Origin: an uncultured cyanobacterium
GTDB taxonomy: Bacteria > Cyanobacteriota > Cyanobacteriia > CACIAM-69d
NCBI GenBank assembly: GCA_937883785.1
Contig: CALGDE010000143.1
Span: forward strand, 1-64,000
Direction: 5' to 3'
Length of the DNA stretch: 64,000 bases
Shown: piece after piece, positions 42,921 through 53,797 of the stretch
How the letters are laid out: every line of letters begins with the position of its first letter
How positions within the stretch are numbered: position 1 is the first letter of the stretch
Made by a program: the position numbers and the translations under genes
The notes under the pieces: model-generated
Told to the model about the DNA's origin: nothing
The model's input: only the letters and a program-made list of their open reading frames with translations
Database searches by the model: none

Positions 42921-45038
42921 ATGGCAACTTATTTTGTTAATTCCGCCACCGGTAGTGATGGGGCGGCGGGCAATCAGAGTGCGCCCTTAAAAACCATTGC
43001 CGCAGCTTTGGGAAAGTCCCAATCTGGCGATACGGTACAGCTGGCGGCGGGTCAATATACGGCGGAAAGTGGCGAAGCATTTCCCCTGACGGTGCCCGGT
43101 GGGGTGGCGATCATTGGCAACGAAGGCGGTCGCGGGCAAGGGGTGTTGGTGCAGGGCAGCGGACGATTCTTAAGTCCCACCTTTGCCGGACAAAATGTCA
43201 CTTTTGCCTTCACCAGTAATGATGCCCAGCTTCGGGGGGTGACGGTAACAAACCTTGCCAGTCGAGGCACGGGCGTTTGGGTGGAATCAGCGAGCCCGAC
43301 CATTGCTGCCAGCACATTTATCAGCTCCAAGCGGGAAGGGGTATTTATTACCGGCAGTTCCGCGCCGGTGGTGGATGGCAATTTATTTGAGAAGAACGAC
43401 GGCAACGGCATTTCCATTGCTAAAACCAGCCAGGGGGTCATTCGAAATAATATTTGTCGCAATACAGGCTTTGGTATCGCCGTTAGTGGATCGGCAAAAC
43501 CCCGCATTGAGGGAAACACGCTGGTTAGCAACCGCAGCGGCATTGTGGTTTCAGATATGTCTCAGCCGATGCTCCGCAGCAATACCTTTGACGGCAATAG
43601 CGACGATGGCTTAACGATTATTTTGCAGGCAAATCCCGACGTGGGCTCTGCCCAGGATCCTGGGAAAAACGTCTTTCGCAATAACGGCAAGTTCGATATT
43701 CAGAACGCCACTGCCAACACCATTAAGGCGGTGGGCAACCAAATTACCGTCAGCAAAACCAAGGGGCTGGTGGACACCTCGGGAGCTTCAGCGCCGACGC
43801 CGGGACCCACTCCAACGCCTACACCGACCCCCACGCCAACCCCCACGCCGACTCCAGGACCTAGCCCCACCCCCGTGGATGATGTAAAAGGCACCTGGGC
43901 AGAGGCATTTATTACGCCGTTGCGCGATCGCAATGTTATTGCGGGCTATCCTGACGGTTCATTCCGCCCCAATGAAATTCTGAACCGGGCCCAATATGCG
44001 GCGTTGGTAGCCCAAGCTTTTGATCGCCCGTTGACGAAACCGGCGCGTAATTTTGTGGATGTGCCCGCGTCCTTTTGGGGTGCTGGGGCGATCGCCAAAG
44101 CCAGCCTTATGGGCTTTATTGCGGGCTTCCCCGATGGAACTTTCCGCCCTGGTCAAAACCTAACCCGGGTGCAGGCGCTGATTTCCTTAGCCAATGGTTT
44201 GGGGTTGAGCACCGGTGATCCTCGGTTACTGATGCTGTTCCGTGATCGCGCCCAGGTCCCCAGTTACGCCGTCAACCCTATTGCCACGGCAACGGCAAAC
44301 CGGCTGGTGGTGAATTATCCTCGCACCAGCGACTTACGCCCCCTTTCCCCCATGAACCGTGGGGAAGTGGCGGCAGCAATTTATCAGGCGCTGGTGGCCC
44401 TGGGCGATGCGGCGGCGGTATCGTCCCAGTACATTGTGGAGCCCGACGGCACGTTACCCGCCTTTAGCGATATTTCGGGACATTGGGGCGCGGAGTTTAT
44501 TTCTGCCCTGAAGGAACAGGGGTTGATTAACGGCTTTCCCGATGGCTCCTTCCGCCCCAACGACTCCATCACTCGCGCCCAGTATGCAGCCATGTTGGCT
44601 CAGGTGTTGCAGCCGGGACCAGAGCGATCGCCCCGCACCTTTACCGATGTGGCGGCGGGGTTCTGGGCCGCCAGCTCCATTCAAACGGCGTACCGAGCAG
44701 GCTTTATGTCTGGGGTCTCCGCCACCCAGTTTGGTCCCAATCAGCCGTTGCAAAAGACCCAGCTTTTGGTGTCCCTGGCCAGTGGCTTAGATTGGCCTGA
44801 CGGTACCGCATCAGACCTGGCGTTTCTAAGCGATGCAGCGGAAATTCCCAAGTGGGCGGTGCCAAAAATTGCGGCGGCAGTGAATAAGCAAACGATGGTT
44901 AACGCCCCCAACGTCAAGGTGTTTGACCCGGACCGTCCCGCAACGCGGGCAGAAGTGGCAGCGTCCCTGTATCAAACGCTGTTAAGTTATGACAGCTCCC
45001 TGGCATCCATTAATTCTGGAGCGATCGCCACCGCCTAG
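42921..45038 (+). CDS. DUF1565/beta-helix protein with six SLH repeats
   Basis: A 705-residue protein. Residues 1-45 match the DUF1565 opening (MATYFVNSATGSDGAAGNQS and following TIAAAL), and up to about 285 is a right-handed beta-helix with NosD-like rungs (VIRNNICRNTGFGIAVSG). A Pro/Thr linker (about 290-320) follows. After it come six S-layer homology repeats in two triads, each with a core such as VIAGYPDGSFRPNEILNRAQ or LINGFPDGSFRPNDSITRAQ; the third and sixth are more diverged. SLH domains bind secondary wall polymers or S-layers. There is no recognisable signal peptide at the chosen start, and no in-frame alternative upstream supplies one. Likely a surface-associated carbohydrate-binding protein. 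Confidence 0.85.
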   Translation: MATYFVNSATGSDGAAGNQSAPLKTIAAALGKSQSGDTVQLAAGQYTAESGEAFPLTVPGGVAIIGNEGGRGQGVLVQGSGRFLSPTFAGQNVTFAFTSNDAQLRGVTVTNLASRGTGVWVESASPTIAASTFISSKREGVFITGSSAPVVDGNLFEKNDGNGISIAKTSQGVIRNNICRNTGFGIAVSGSAKPRIEGNTLVSNRSGIVVSDMSQPMLRSNTFDGNSDDGLTIILQANPDVGSAQDPGKNVFRNNGKFDIQNATANTIKAVGNQITVSKTKGLVDTSGASAPTPGPTPTPTPTPTPTPTPTPGPSPTPVDDVKGTWAEAFITPLRDRNVIAGYPDGSFRPNEILNRAQYAALVAQAFDRPLTKPARNFVDVPASFWGAGAIAKASLMGFIAGFPDGTFRPGQNLTRVQALISLANGLGLSTGDPRLLMLFRDRAQVPSYAVNPIATATANRLVVNYPRTSDLRPLSPMNRGEVAAAIYQALVALGDAAAVSSQYIVEPDGTLPAFSDISGHWGAEFISALKEQGLINGFPDGSFRPNDSITRAQYAAMLAQVLQPGPERSPRTFTDVAAGFWAASSIQTAYRAGFMSGVSATQFGPNQPLQKTQLLVSLASGLDWPDGTASDLAFLSDAAEIPKWAVPKIAAAVNKQTMVNAPNVKVFDPDRPATRAEVAASLYQTLLSYDSSLASINSGAIATA

Positions 45039-45132
45039 TGCACAAGTTCATCTCCCTCATTTTTAAGGAAGGAGTAGGGGGAGATTCCCGATCTTTCCCT
45101 TTCACCAACGTTTTTGGTTAGAGACTTGATCC

Positions 45133-45240
45133 TCTATGGTCGACGCTTGAATGATCAAAACCGTCAGCGATCGCTGAGGGACATCGTTCGCGAAACGTTG
45201 ACGAAGCAAATAGTGCGGATTCATTGCGTGACTCAAACAG
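45133..45240 (+). repeat. Interspersed repeat family B, truncated copy
   Basis: CTATGGTCGACGCTTGAATG, then CCGTCAGCGATCGCTGAGGG, CATCGTTCGCGAAACGTTGA, and AATAGTGCGGATTCATTGCG. It lacks the downstream terminal block. It lies between the convergent SLH and CHAT genes. Confidence 0.7.
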
Positions 45241-45301
45241 GACTCACCGCAAAGCCACCTTTGGTAAGGGTGGCTTTGCGGTAAGCTGGCGTCTTTTAGG
45301 G

Positions 45302-47638
45302 TTATTGCAGAGTGTTGATTTCTTTCCAGTCGGACAGGGTCTTTTGGGACCACATCCAGTCATTTCCCAGGAAAGCGTCGTCAGCATAGTTGCTTCCAGC
45401 GGCGCTGTTCACAATATTGAGATGGTATTGAACCTCTGGAATATTGGCATCCCGATCACCCTTGCGCCAATTGATCAGCGCCAGCCCAGCATGGGCATTG
45501 AGGCGCGATCGCTCCTTCAATTTCTCCACCTCATTGCCTGCCTGTGTTCCCGGCACAACGGTGGTGGGAAATTCAGTGGCTCGCTGTCCCGCCAGTTTTA
45601 CGGCGTTTTCCCACTGAATTTCAGCATCTTCAAAATTTCCTGCTTGGTAGTGAGCAAATCCTAACGCCGCCTGGTAAACCACTGAGTCCTTACTTTTAGT
45701 CACCGTCTGGCTCCAGTAGCGAAGAGCATCGTCAACGCTGCCGTACTGATTTTGCTGACCGGTTTTTGCCGCCTGCCATGCCAGCCGTCCCCGCCAGAAA
45801 AACGCCTCGGCATCATCCCAATCTTTTGGAATGCCATTCACAATGGCTGCAGCCGCTCCCAAGTTATTTTGCCCAGGTCCCAACAGCGCTTCAAGCTTTT
45901 GCCAAACGCCCTGCTGATCGCCCTGGGCAAAATTCTGCGCTGGGGAATTTGGCAGGTCGGAGGAGTTTGGCGAATTGGACGTTACGGGATCAGGTCCCTC
46001 TGGATTCCACAGCAATCCCCCCACCCCAAAGGTGGCAACGACTAAACCACCCAAAACCCAAGGCACCGATCGTCGCCCTTTCGGCAGGCGATCTTGCCAG
46101 GTACTAGACGGAGCGCTTTCCTGGGACATTGACGGGGCGATCGCCGGAGTCCCTGAAACCTTGGCAGCTTTCGCAGCAGCTTTTTTTGATTGCTGGCTGG
46201 GGCGCAAGTTAAAAGGAGGCAGGTCTAAGGGGGCACCACTGGCGCTGGACTGGCTAGCCAACCCCGACGGTAAGGCATCGGTGGGGCTCCCCGCAGACTG
46301 GCCGGCCGACTGTCTCGTTGATTGGGCCGTCGGTTCCGCCGCCATATCCCAATCGGCACTCAACTGCTCATCATCGTCATCGGGAAGGGGCATGCTCCAA
46401 GCAAAATCGCCGCCGGGAGCCACCATGGGCTTAAATAAAAACCCGTCAAAATCTGGATGCAGGTACAAAATCGGCAGCGCCCAATAGAATCGGCTAGATC
46501 CATAAGCGGACACTAATCCCTGACGCACCCGACTCAGGCTTAAGTCCACTGAATAATCCGGGCGCAAATTGCGATAAAACAACTGCATCAATGTCAGCGC
46601 CACCTCATCGGGAATGTTTTCACTCATGGCTAACACCCCCGGCACCCCCCGCTCCACCAGCGCCGCTGCCAGGTTATCAATTATCGCCTTGTCTTCGGCC
46701 AGCAGAGACTTGGATGCACCTCCCGCAGCGCTATAGCTGCCCTGGCAGGAATTAAAAAACGCCAGCAGCACGCCATTATTCACCAACAGCCCTGCTAAAT
46801 CTTGACCACTCAGCATCTCCGTAAGGCCGGTGCGGCTGCTTACTAGATGCAAATTACCGCCGTCAGGACCGGAGCTGCTGTGTCCAGCGTAGTGAAAAAC
46901 CTGGTACTGCCCCTGCTCCAGAGACTGGGTTAATCGCCCCCGGTCCGGCTGCTCCAGCACATCAATGGTGATATCTAGGGGCTGATCCGAATCCTGTAGC
47001 TTTGCCAGCTCATCCTTAAGCTTTTCCACCTCCTGGGATAGCTCCAGACGATCGCGATCATCGGGCTCCGACACCGCCATTAAAATCCGCAGTCGATGAT
47101 GGAATCGCAGCTGGTCAATATTGTCTCGCGCCGCCGACTGGTGTCCAAACTTAAGGCGATATCGCGAAAAGGTAGTTTCAGTGCCCGTGGTTAAAGTGCG
47201 CCCGTCCCCCGATAGGGCCTCCCACGGTAGGCGAGCCAGGCGATCGCCTTTAAGCCCCAAACGCAGTTGCAACACCTGCCGTTGGCTTTGGGCCACCCCC
47301 TGGGATACAAGCCAGCTATCGCGAATGCTCTTCTGAAACAACTGGTCGTACAGCAAATTGCCAAACGCGGAAGGAGTTTTGGTGGCCGCGTCCTGGGGGT
47401 TCAGCATTGCCACCAGCGGATCCCCCGATAGCAACTGCGCCTGGTCAATCCAATGGTCCAGGGGCCACACCACCTCTTCCTGTCCCAGCGGCGCACCTTT
47501 CGGCACAATTTCCGTGCGAATCAAAAATTTCTCGTTCGGGCGATCACCCGACCCCATTGGCGAAATCGATAATAAAAATTGCTCAATGGAATCGCCCATG
47601 AACTTAGTCTCGAAAGTAACTAGACAAAACAGCGACAA
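45302..47638 (-). CDS. CHAT-domain caspase-like protease with membrane anchor and TPR-like tail
   Basis: A 778-residue protein. The CHAT protease domain (about residues 150-395) has the catalytic His253 in YQVFHYAGHSSSGPDGG and Cys298 in LLAFFNSCQGSYS, separated as in caspase-like enzymes. A Ser/Ala/Gln-rich linker follows. One membrane segment (VPWVLGGLVVATFGVGGLLW, about 520-540) comes next, then a helical region with a TPR-like pattern (YQAALGFAHYQAGNFEDAEI) near residues 660-680. CHAT proteins are numerous in filamentous cyanobacteria and act as regulatory proteases, some in cell death or defence. There is no adjacent target or activator gene. Cytoplasmic protease and extracytoplasmic TPR would be the expected topology; this is inferred. 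Confidence 0.85.
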   Translation of the reverse strand: MSLFCLVTFETKFMGDSIEQFLLSISPMGSGDRPNEKFLIRTEIVPKGAPLGQEEVVWPLDHWIDQAQLLSGDPLVAMLNPQDAATKTPSAFGNLLYDQLFQKSIRDSWLVSQGVAQSQRQVLQLRLGLKGDRLARLPWEALSGDGRTLTTGTETTFSRYRLKFGHQSAARDNIDQLRFHHRLRILMAVSEPDDRDRLELSQEVEKLKDELAKLQDSDQPLDITIDVLEQPDRGRLTQSLEQGQYQVFHYAGHSSSGPDGGNLHLVSSRTGLTEMLSGQDLAGLLVNNGVLLAFFNSCQGSYSAAGGASKSLLAEDKAIIDNLAAALVERGVPGVLAMSENIPDEVALTLMQLFYRNLRPDYSVDLSLSRVRQGLVSAYGSSRFYWALPILYLHPDFDGFLFKPMVAPGGDFAWSMPLPDDDDEQLSADWDMAAEPTAQSTRQSAGQSAGSPTDALPSGLASQSSASGAPLDLPPFNLRPSQQSKKAAAKAAKVSGTPAIAPSMSQESAPSSTWQDRLPKGRRSVPWVLGGLVVATFGVGGLLWNPEGPDPVTSNSPNSSDLPNSPAQNFAQGDQQGVWQKLEALLGPGQNNLGAAAAIVNGIPKDWDDAEAFFWRGRLAWQAAKTGQQNQYGSVDDALRYWSQTVTKSKDSVVYQAALGFAHYQAGNFEDAEIQWENAVKLAGQRATEFPTTVVPGTQAGNEVEKLKERSRLNAHAGLALINWRKGDRDANIPEVQYHLNIVNSAAGSNYADDAFLGNDWMWSQKTLSDWKEINTLQ

Positions 47639-47913
47639 AAAAAACCGCTACAAAGGTCAACAACCGGAGCATTTCCCCAGGAATCATCGCCCTATTGCCG
47701 CCTATCTTATTGTGCCATTTTGTTTTTGCTCTCCTTGCGGGCTGTTCCCTTTGAATTTGCCCTAGTCACAACCTGCGCTGTCAACTACGTAAAAAGGGAT
47801 TGTCCACTTCCTACATATTGCGAAATATCCACGGTTGCTCCCTAGTCATGGGCCATCCGCTAAAATTCATAGGCGCAATGACTTGTAGGCTTCTTGAGGA
47901 GAAAACCCAGACC

Positions 47914-48345
47914 ATGATCGGCCCCCTAAAAAATCTACTCGGTGGCAAAAAAGAGGACGAAAAGCAGGGTAAATACTTTGTAGAATTTGACGACGCCGAT
48001 TCCGCTAACGGCGCTGCCCCTGCCAACACCGCTGCCGATGCCACTGAGGGAGAAGCTGACGAGAAGCCTGTGCCGGAAAAAGCAGCTGAGAAAAAAGTAG
48101 CTCCCAAAAAGGCAGAAGAAAAAGGCAGCAAGAAGAAAGTAGCCAAAGGTAAAGCTGGCAAGAAGGCGAAAAAAGACGCTGAGCCCGCAGAAAACGATGT
48201 AGTTGAGCCAGCGCCCCCCGCTCCTCCTCAGCCAGCGGCACTCTTTTCTCCCTACAATCAAATCCCCCGCTCCGATGGCAAGCGTCGCGGTCCTGGTCCT
48301 AGCCTTGATATGTTTAAGGATATGGCTAAGGATATGGGTCGCTAG
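47914..48345 (+). CDS. Lys/Ala-rich cyanobacterial hypothetical protein
   Basis: A 143-residue protein. The ATG at 47914 is chosen because GAGGAG lies just upstream and the conserved-looking N-terminus MIGPLKNLLGGKKEDEKQGK begins there; a frame opening at 47800 adds 38 unlikely residues. The centre is a low-complexity Lys/Ala/Glu tract (KKVAKGKAGKKAKKD) like a histone-tail segment. A Pro/Ala stretch and a more ordered C-terminus (PSLDMFKDMAKDMGR) follow. The basic tract could bind nucleic acid or acidic partners. The family is not recognised. Confidence 0.65.
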   Translation: MIGPLKNLLGGKKEDEKQGKYFVEFDDADSANGAAPANTAADATEGEADEKPVPEKAAEKKVAPKKAEEKGSKKKVAKGKAGKKAKKDAEPAENDVVEPAPPAPPQPAALFSPYNQIPRSDGKRRGPGPSLDMFKDMAKDMGR

Positions 48346-48381
48346 TATGGGTCTTTAGAAGGCGAGACACGTCCCGGTGGG

Positions 48382-48511
48382 TTGGGCGTGTCATCAATTA
48401 AGCGCCATCAGCCTTGCGCCGTAGCGGATACACACCCTTTCAAAACAAGACGTCTGGGGCTGAAATCCTCGCCGCTAGAATTTTTGAAATTTTAAGCCAT
48501 GACAAACCCCA
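48382..48511 (+). repeat. Interspersed repeat family A, copy
   Basis: Starts TTGGGCGTGTCATCAATTAA, with CCTTTCAAAACAAGACGTCT and GGGGCTGAAATCCTC inside, and ends GCCATGACAAACCCCA, an imperfect inverted repeat of the start. It abuts the 3' end of pyrG on the other strand. Confidence 0.75.
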
Positions 48512-48518
48512 GCTCCCG

Positions 48519-50423
<1,905 letters not shown>

Positions 50424-50503
50424 TTAGGGTCGGGGGCAGAGAGCTGTGTGTAGCTTGGATAGCTTGCGCGCTACGTTTTAGCCTGCGCGTTTATCTGGTT
50501 AGC

Positions 50504-50537
50504 ACGTCATCTACTTGTTGACGTCATCTATTTATCG
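50504..50537. repeat. 17-bp direct duplication
   Basis: ACGTCATCTACTTGTTG followed at once by ACGTCATCTATTTATCG. It is in the upstream region of pyrG. A 9-bp duplication (AACGTTTGC/AACGTTTGT) is also at about 50401-50418. Confidence 0.6.
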
Positions 50538-50691
50538 AGTTTGTTGATTGATTAGGTTGATTAATTTGTTGCGATCGCCCCTGCCGCCGCCAATTGTGCC
50601 ATGGAGTTCTGTACCCTTCTAAAAGGGTTGAAGCAACAGCGGCGTCCCTCTCCTAAACTTTCAAACGGTGTCCCTTGGGGCTCAGGATTTT

Positions 50692-50802
50692 ATGAAGAAC
50701 TTGATGCAGGCAATGAACGTTTTAATCTTTATTGCTTTAAGCGCATTTATTGGCGTTAACCTGGTGCGCTTGGGATTGTTTTTCTTCCATCAATTAACTT
50801 AA
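50692..50802 (+). CDS. Possible 36-residue single-span membrane protein
   Basis: MKNLMQAMNVLIFIALSAFI continues to a HQLT terminus and contains one good transmembrane helix. AGGA lies four bases before the ATG. Size and character recall the small subunits of cyanobacterial photosynthetic or NDH-1 complexes, but it matches none that I can name (not PetN, PsbM, PsbX, PsaM or PetM). It could be a chance frame. Confidence 0.4.
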   Translation: MKNLMQAMNVLIFIALSAFIGVNLVRLGLFFFHQLT

Positions 50803-51025
50803 TGGGATTGGTTTAACGGGACAGACTCGATGGAATTGCCTCAGCGTGGGTGTTCGCACCTTACACTGACGCATTTTACGCCGCTTCAATTGATTTTGAA
50901 ATGAAAAGATTTTGAAATAACGAATCTGAGGCAGAGAAGAGATTTACAAGGTTGCGATCGCCTAAGCCTCACCGAGAAACTTCACCCTATTCAACCCCTT
51001 CCGAAGCCGTGGTAATTCAAAAAAG

Positions 51026-51099
51026 CGGGCGAGGTGGGACTCGAACCCACGACAAACGGATTAGAAGTCCGCTACTCTATCCAGCTGAGTTACACGCCC
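51026..51099 (-). tRNA. trnR-UCU: tRNA-Arg (anticodon UCU)
   Basis: On the minus strand, GGGCGTG pairs with the end CTCGCCC (one G-U-type mismatch allowed), and the D-arm AACTCAGCTGGATAGAGT is present. The anticodon stem-loop CGGAC-TTCTAAT-CCG gives TCT in the anticodon position. The T-arm GTGGGTTCGAGTCCCAC is standard. Acceptor discriminator is G; CCA is not encoded. Confidence 0.95.
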
Positions 51100-51255
51100 A
51101 AAATGCAGTACAGGAAAGATTCTACGAGTACTCGCGCCCTTTAATAATATTTCTCTAGCAATATTTCTCCAATAAAATTCTTATCCCCCGCAAATGTACT
51201 TCTCGAAGTAATAGCGTCCCCCGAGAAAATGTATCTGAGTGAGAAAGAATTTGAG

Positions 51256-51382
51256 GGGTTATGGTCAGTGCGACAGAAAACCGGACAACTTTAAGTCACG
51301 TCATCGAAGCTGAATCCCCATTAAACGGTGATCATCAGCGATCGCGGCTGTTCTACTCATTCAAGAATCGACCATATTCGGA
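51256..51382 (-). repeat. Interspersed repeat family B, full-length inverted copy
   Basis: Read on the minus strand: CCGAATATGGTCGATTCTTG, then GAATGAGTAGAACAGCC, GCGATCGCTGATGATCACCG, GGGGATTCAGCTTCGATGAC, and the end GTGCGACAG-type block CGCACTGACCATAACCCC. The two termini are inverted matches (ATATGGTC / GACCATAA). Confidence 0.7.
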
Positions 51383-51453
51383 CGTAGATCACCACTGACA
51401 AGGACTGGCAGCGTTGAACAGCAACAGCTTATAGGGAGAGCGCACACAACAAG

Positions 51454-51588
51454 CTAGGACGTGCCATCAATTAAGCACCAGGATCCTTACGTAGTGGGGA
51501 TCGCGCCCAAAAAGTGCTGAGGAGCTGAAACCCTCACAGCTAAGAGCTTTGAGACTTAGATGATGACTTAACTGATGACAGCCCCTAG
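51454..51588 (+). repeat. Interspersed repeat family A, near full-length copy
   Basis: CTAGGACGTGCCATCAATTA at the left and AACTGATGACAGCCCCTAG at the right form the terminal inverted repeats, with TA at both outer edges. GAGCTGAAACCCTCACAGCT and GAGACTTAGATGATG are the internal family blocks. Confidence 0.8.
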
Positions 51589-51805
51589 TGCGGCAAGGAT
51601 TCAGTGCAACAAATCAGTGCAACAAAAACACTACAGAAAAAACTTATGGTTTCAACCCTGCTGATGGGGCACTGGAGGGCAGGGGTAAACTAAACACAGT
51701 TATTTACGGTTTTACGGATTTTCAAATTTTCCCAAAAACCGTGGGCTAGAATGAGCCACATCGCATATCCTCTTAGCAATCGGCGCAACCTTTGCCCTGA
51801 ACTAG

Positions 51806-51905
51806 CTAGGGCGCGTCACCAAAACTCCGGAAGCTTTATTGTTGGGAGCGACGTGCCTGCCGAGATAAAAATGCTAGGGCTCAGCTCTTAATCGGTCAGC
51901 TCCCA
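51806..51905 (+). repeat. Interspersed repeat family A, degraded copy
   Basis: CTAGGGCGCGTCACCAAAAC and the following CGGAAGCTTTATTG, then CTAGGGCTCAGCTCTTAA, with an end near GGTCAGCTCCCA. Order of blocks matches the family, but similarity is weak. Confidence 0.45.
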
Positions 51906-51986
51906 ATAGAACGGAGAAACCTGGTGGGCAATAATAGTCCCCTAGCAGCGCTAACAAAGCTCTGACAAAAGTTCATCTTTTGCTTC

Positions 51987-52646
51987 ATGTTTATTCTCAA
52001 GCGGCAGGATGTAGAAATTTCAAATATTCGACATCCTGAAAAAGACCAAACCATTCCAATCTTGAGCTACCAGGGGCAGACCTTCACACTTCTCAACGTG
52101 TTTAGCGCTGCCCAAGCTGAAGAGGCTCGTAGTCTCTGGCGGGACCTGACGGACAATCGGGGTAAGGCCTGCGTGCTTCTCGAAGAACCCGAGCGCTACA
52201 GCGTTTGGGGAAAGGTTCGCCTGGACAAAGCCGGTGGCGGCATTGAAGGGGGTGACGACGGTGCTACCCCTGGGCATACCTTGGGTGCGATTTTGCTGAT
52301 GCAGGCAGTATTTTTTGATATTGAAGACTTGCTGGGAGATCGCCAGGCTGCCAAGTTTCGCCAAGACATCGGCACGGTGCTGAATAAGCTCCAGTTACCA
52401 GGGGGAGAATCAGCTGCGGCAGTGGAAAATGTCCTGACTTTTGATCCCTTTGAGGGGCAGGTGCCGGTATGGGGTGATTTAAAAATTATGTCCCTACTCC
52501 AGGAGCTCCACGGCTTAGGGAAAGTTTATTTTGGCAACGCGAATTTCACAGGGCGAGCATTGGACGCGCTCCAAGATATGGACGAGGGCGATCGCACGGA
52601 ATTTTCCAAGTGGTTGACCCAAGGGCCGCTGGCTAAGTTGTGGTGA
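51987..52646 (+). CDS. Conserved cyanobacterial protein (Npun_F0813-like)
   Basis: A 219-residue soluble protein with no signal peptide. The N-terminus MFILKRQDVEISNIRHPEKD with the following TIPILSYQGQTFTLLNVFS, and the middle GHTLGAILLMQAVFFDIEDL, are like the Npun_F0813 family found across cyanobacteria; that assignment is from memory of the family. The C-terminal half is helical with a loop of Asp/Glu (DALQDMDEGDRTEF). Function is unknown. It is alone, 133 bases before a membrane-protein gene on the same strand. Confidence 0.75.
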   Translation: MFILKRQDVEISNIRHPEKDQTIPILSYQGQTFTLLNVFSAAQAEEARSLWRDLTDNRGKACVLLEEPERYSVWGKVRLDKAGGGIEGGDDGATPGHTLGAILLMQAVFFDIEDLLGDRQAAKFRQDIGTVLNKLQLPGGESAAAVENVLTFDPFEGQVPVWGDLKIMSLLQELHGLGKVYFGNANFTGRALDALQDMDEGDRTEFSKWLTQGPLAKLW

Positions 52647-52778
52647 TTATTGCTAGTGATATGGCGTCACCTAGCTTTTCGCCCAGTGTTTCAGTTCGTA
52701 TTTGTACGGTTTTATTGCCAACGAGGATTATTTCTCGTCTTTTAGCCGAATATCATCATAGAAAGCTTTTAAAAAACT

Positions 52779-53738
52779 ATGGCTAAGTCCCCCGCTATTA
52801 AAGGTTCCGCCGCGATTTTTTCTTCGCGAAATTTGATTATTGCTGGTGCCGTTTGGGCGATCGCTGCCCTGCTGTTCTTCCTCTTTTTCAGCGTGTCCCC
52901 CACCGGCGAAACCCGTCCCTTGTGGTACAGCATCGGCACCTCAGTGTTTGAGTACGTTGCTTTTTCCGGTGCGGCCATTGTTTGCTTTCGTAACTGGCGC
53001 AGTAAGCAGATTTTGAGCGGTCGCTCCGTGTGGCTGGCGATCGGGGCAGGCATGCTGTGCTATTTCATCGGTGGGCTATTTTTTAGCTACTGGGAGTTGG
53101 GCTTGCAAAAGGAGCCGGATGTTAGCCCAGGGGATGTGTTTTATGTGGCCACCTACGTTCTGTTATCGGTAGGAATGCTGCTTGCTGTGCTGCCCCGACG
53201 ACTAAATCTGGAGATTTGGCAGTGGGCTGCCGTGGGAGTCATTGGCGTTGTAGGTGCGGTATTTTCCTTCTCACCCCTGATCACCGGGGGCGGAGGCGAA
53301 GAGGCGGCAGTGGAAGCGGCGGTGGAAGCCACTGCTGAAGTTGCTACGACGGCAGTAACCACGGCGCCGGTCTGGGCAATTCAAGCAGAGGAATTACTGA
53401 GCCCCTTTGCCGACATTATTTTGAACCTGTACACCGTTGGCGACATTGTGCTGCTGGTTCTGGCGTCGGCTTTGCTGTTGGCGTTCTGGGGTGGTCGTTC
53501 TGCCCAGTCTTGGCGGATGATTGCGGCGGCAGCGATTTCTTTGTATATCGCCGATATGTGGTTCAACTACGCCATTAACAATATCGAGAACTATGAAAGT
53601 GGTTCCCTCCTTGAAGTATTTTGGATCTTTAGCGGCGTACTGTTCGGTATCGGTGCGGTGTTAGAGTTTGATCTGTCTACGCGATCGCGCCGTAGCTCTC
53701 GCCGTCGATCCTCTTCAGCATCATCAGCGGTTTCCTAG
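52779..53738 (+). CDS. Seven-span membrane protein of unknown function
   Basis: A 319-residue protein. Seven or eight hydrophobic segments are spread over residues 18-300, with a polar Gly/Glu/Ala/Thr-rich loop near 168-200 (GGGGEEAAVEAAVEATAEVA). The C-terminus is a basic Ser/Arg tail (RSRRSSRRRSSS). The spans and the loop placement recall sensor-type membrane modules such as MASE or 7TM-type, but no signalling domain is attached. It is 59 bases before the HTH/acidic protein gene on the same strand, so the two may be one unit. Confidence 0.7.
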   Translation: MAKSPAIKGSAAIFSSRNLIIAGAVWAIAALLFFLFFSVSPTGETRPLWYSIGTSVFEYVAFSGAAIVCFRNWRSKQILSGRSVWLAIGAGMLCYFIGGLFFSYWELGLQKEPDVSPGDVFYVATYVLLSVGMLLAVLPRRLNLEIWQWAAVGVIGVVGAVFSFSPLITGGGGEEAAVEAAVEATAEVATTAVTTAPVWAIQAEELLSPFADIILNLYTVGDIVLLVLASALLLAFWGGRSAQSWRMIAAAAISLYIADMWFNYAINNIENYESGSLLEVFWIFSGVLFGIGAVLEFDLSTRSRRSSRRRSSSASSAVS

Positions 53739-53797
53739 GCGTTCCTTAAAACTGCCTTTTGGCCGCTCTAATGGATGGACCTTATTAGGCTGATTTA

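Noticed and set aside
43795-43870. Simple-sequence repeat (CCCACGCCAACC type)
   Set aside because: It encodes the Pro/Thr linker of the SLH protein, in frame. It is protein low complexity, not a DNA element.
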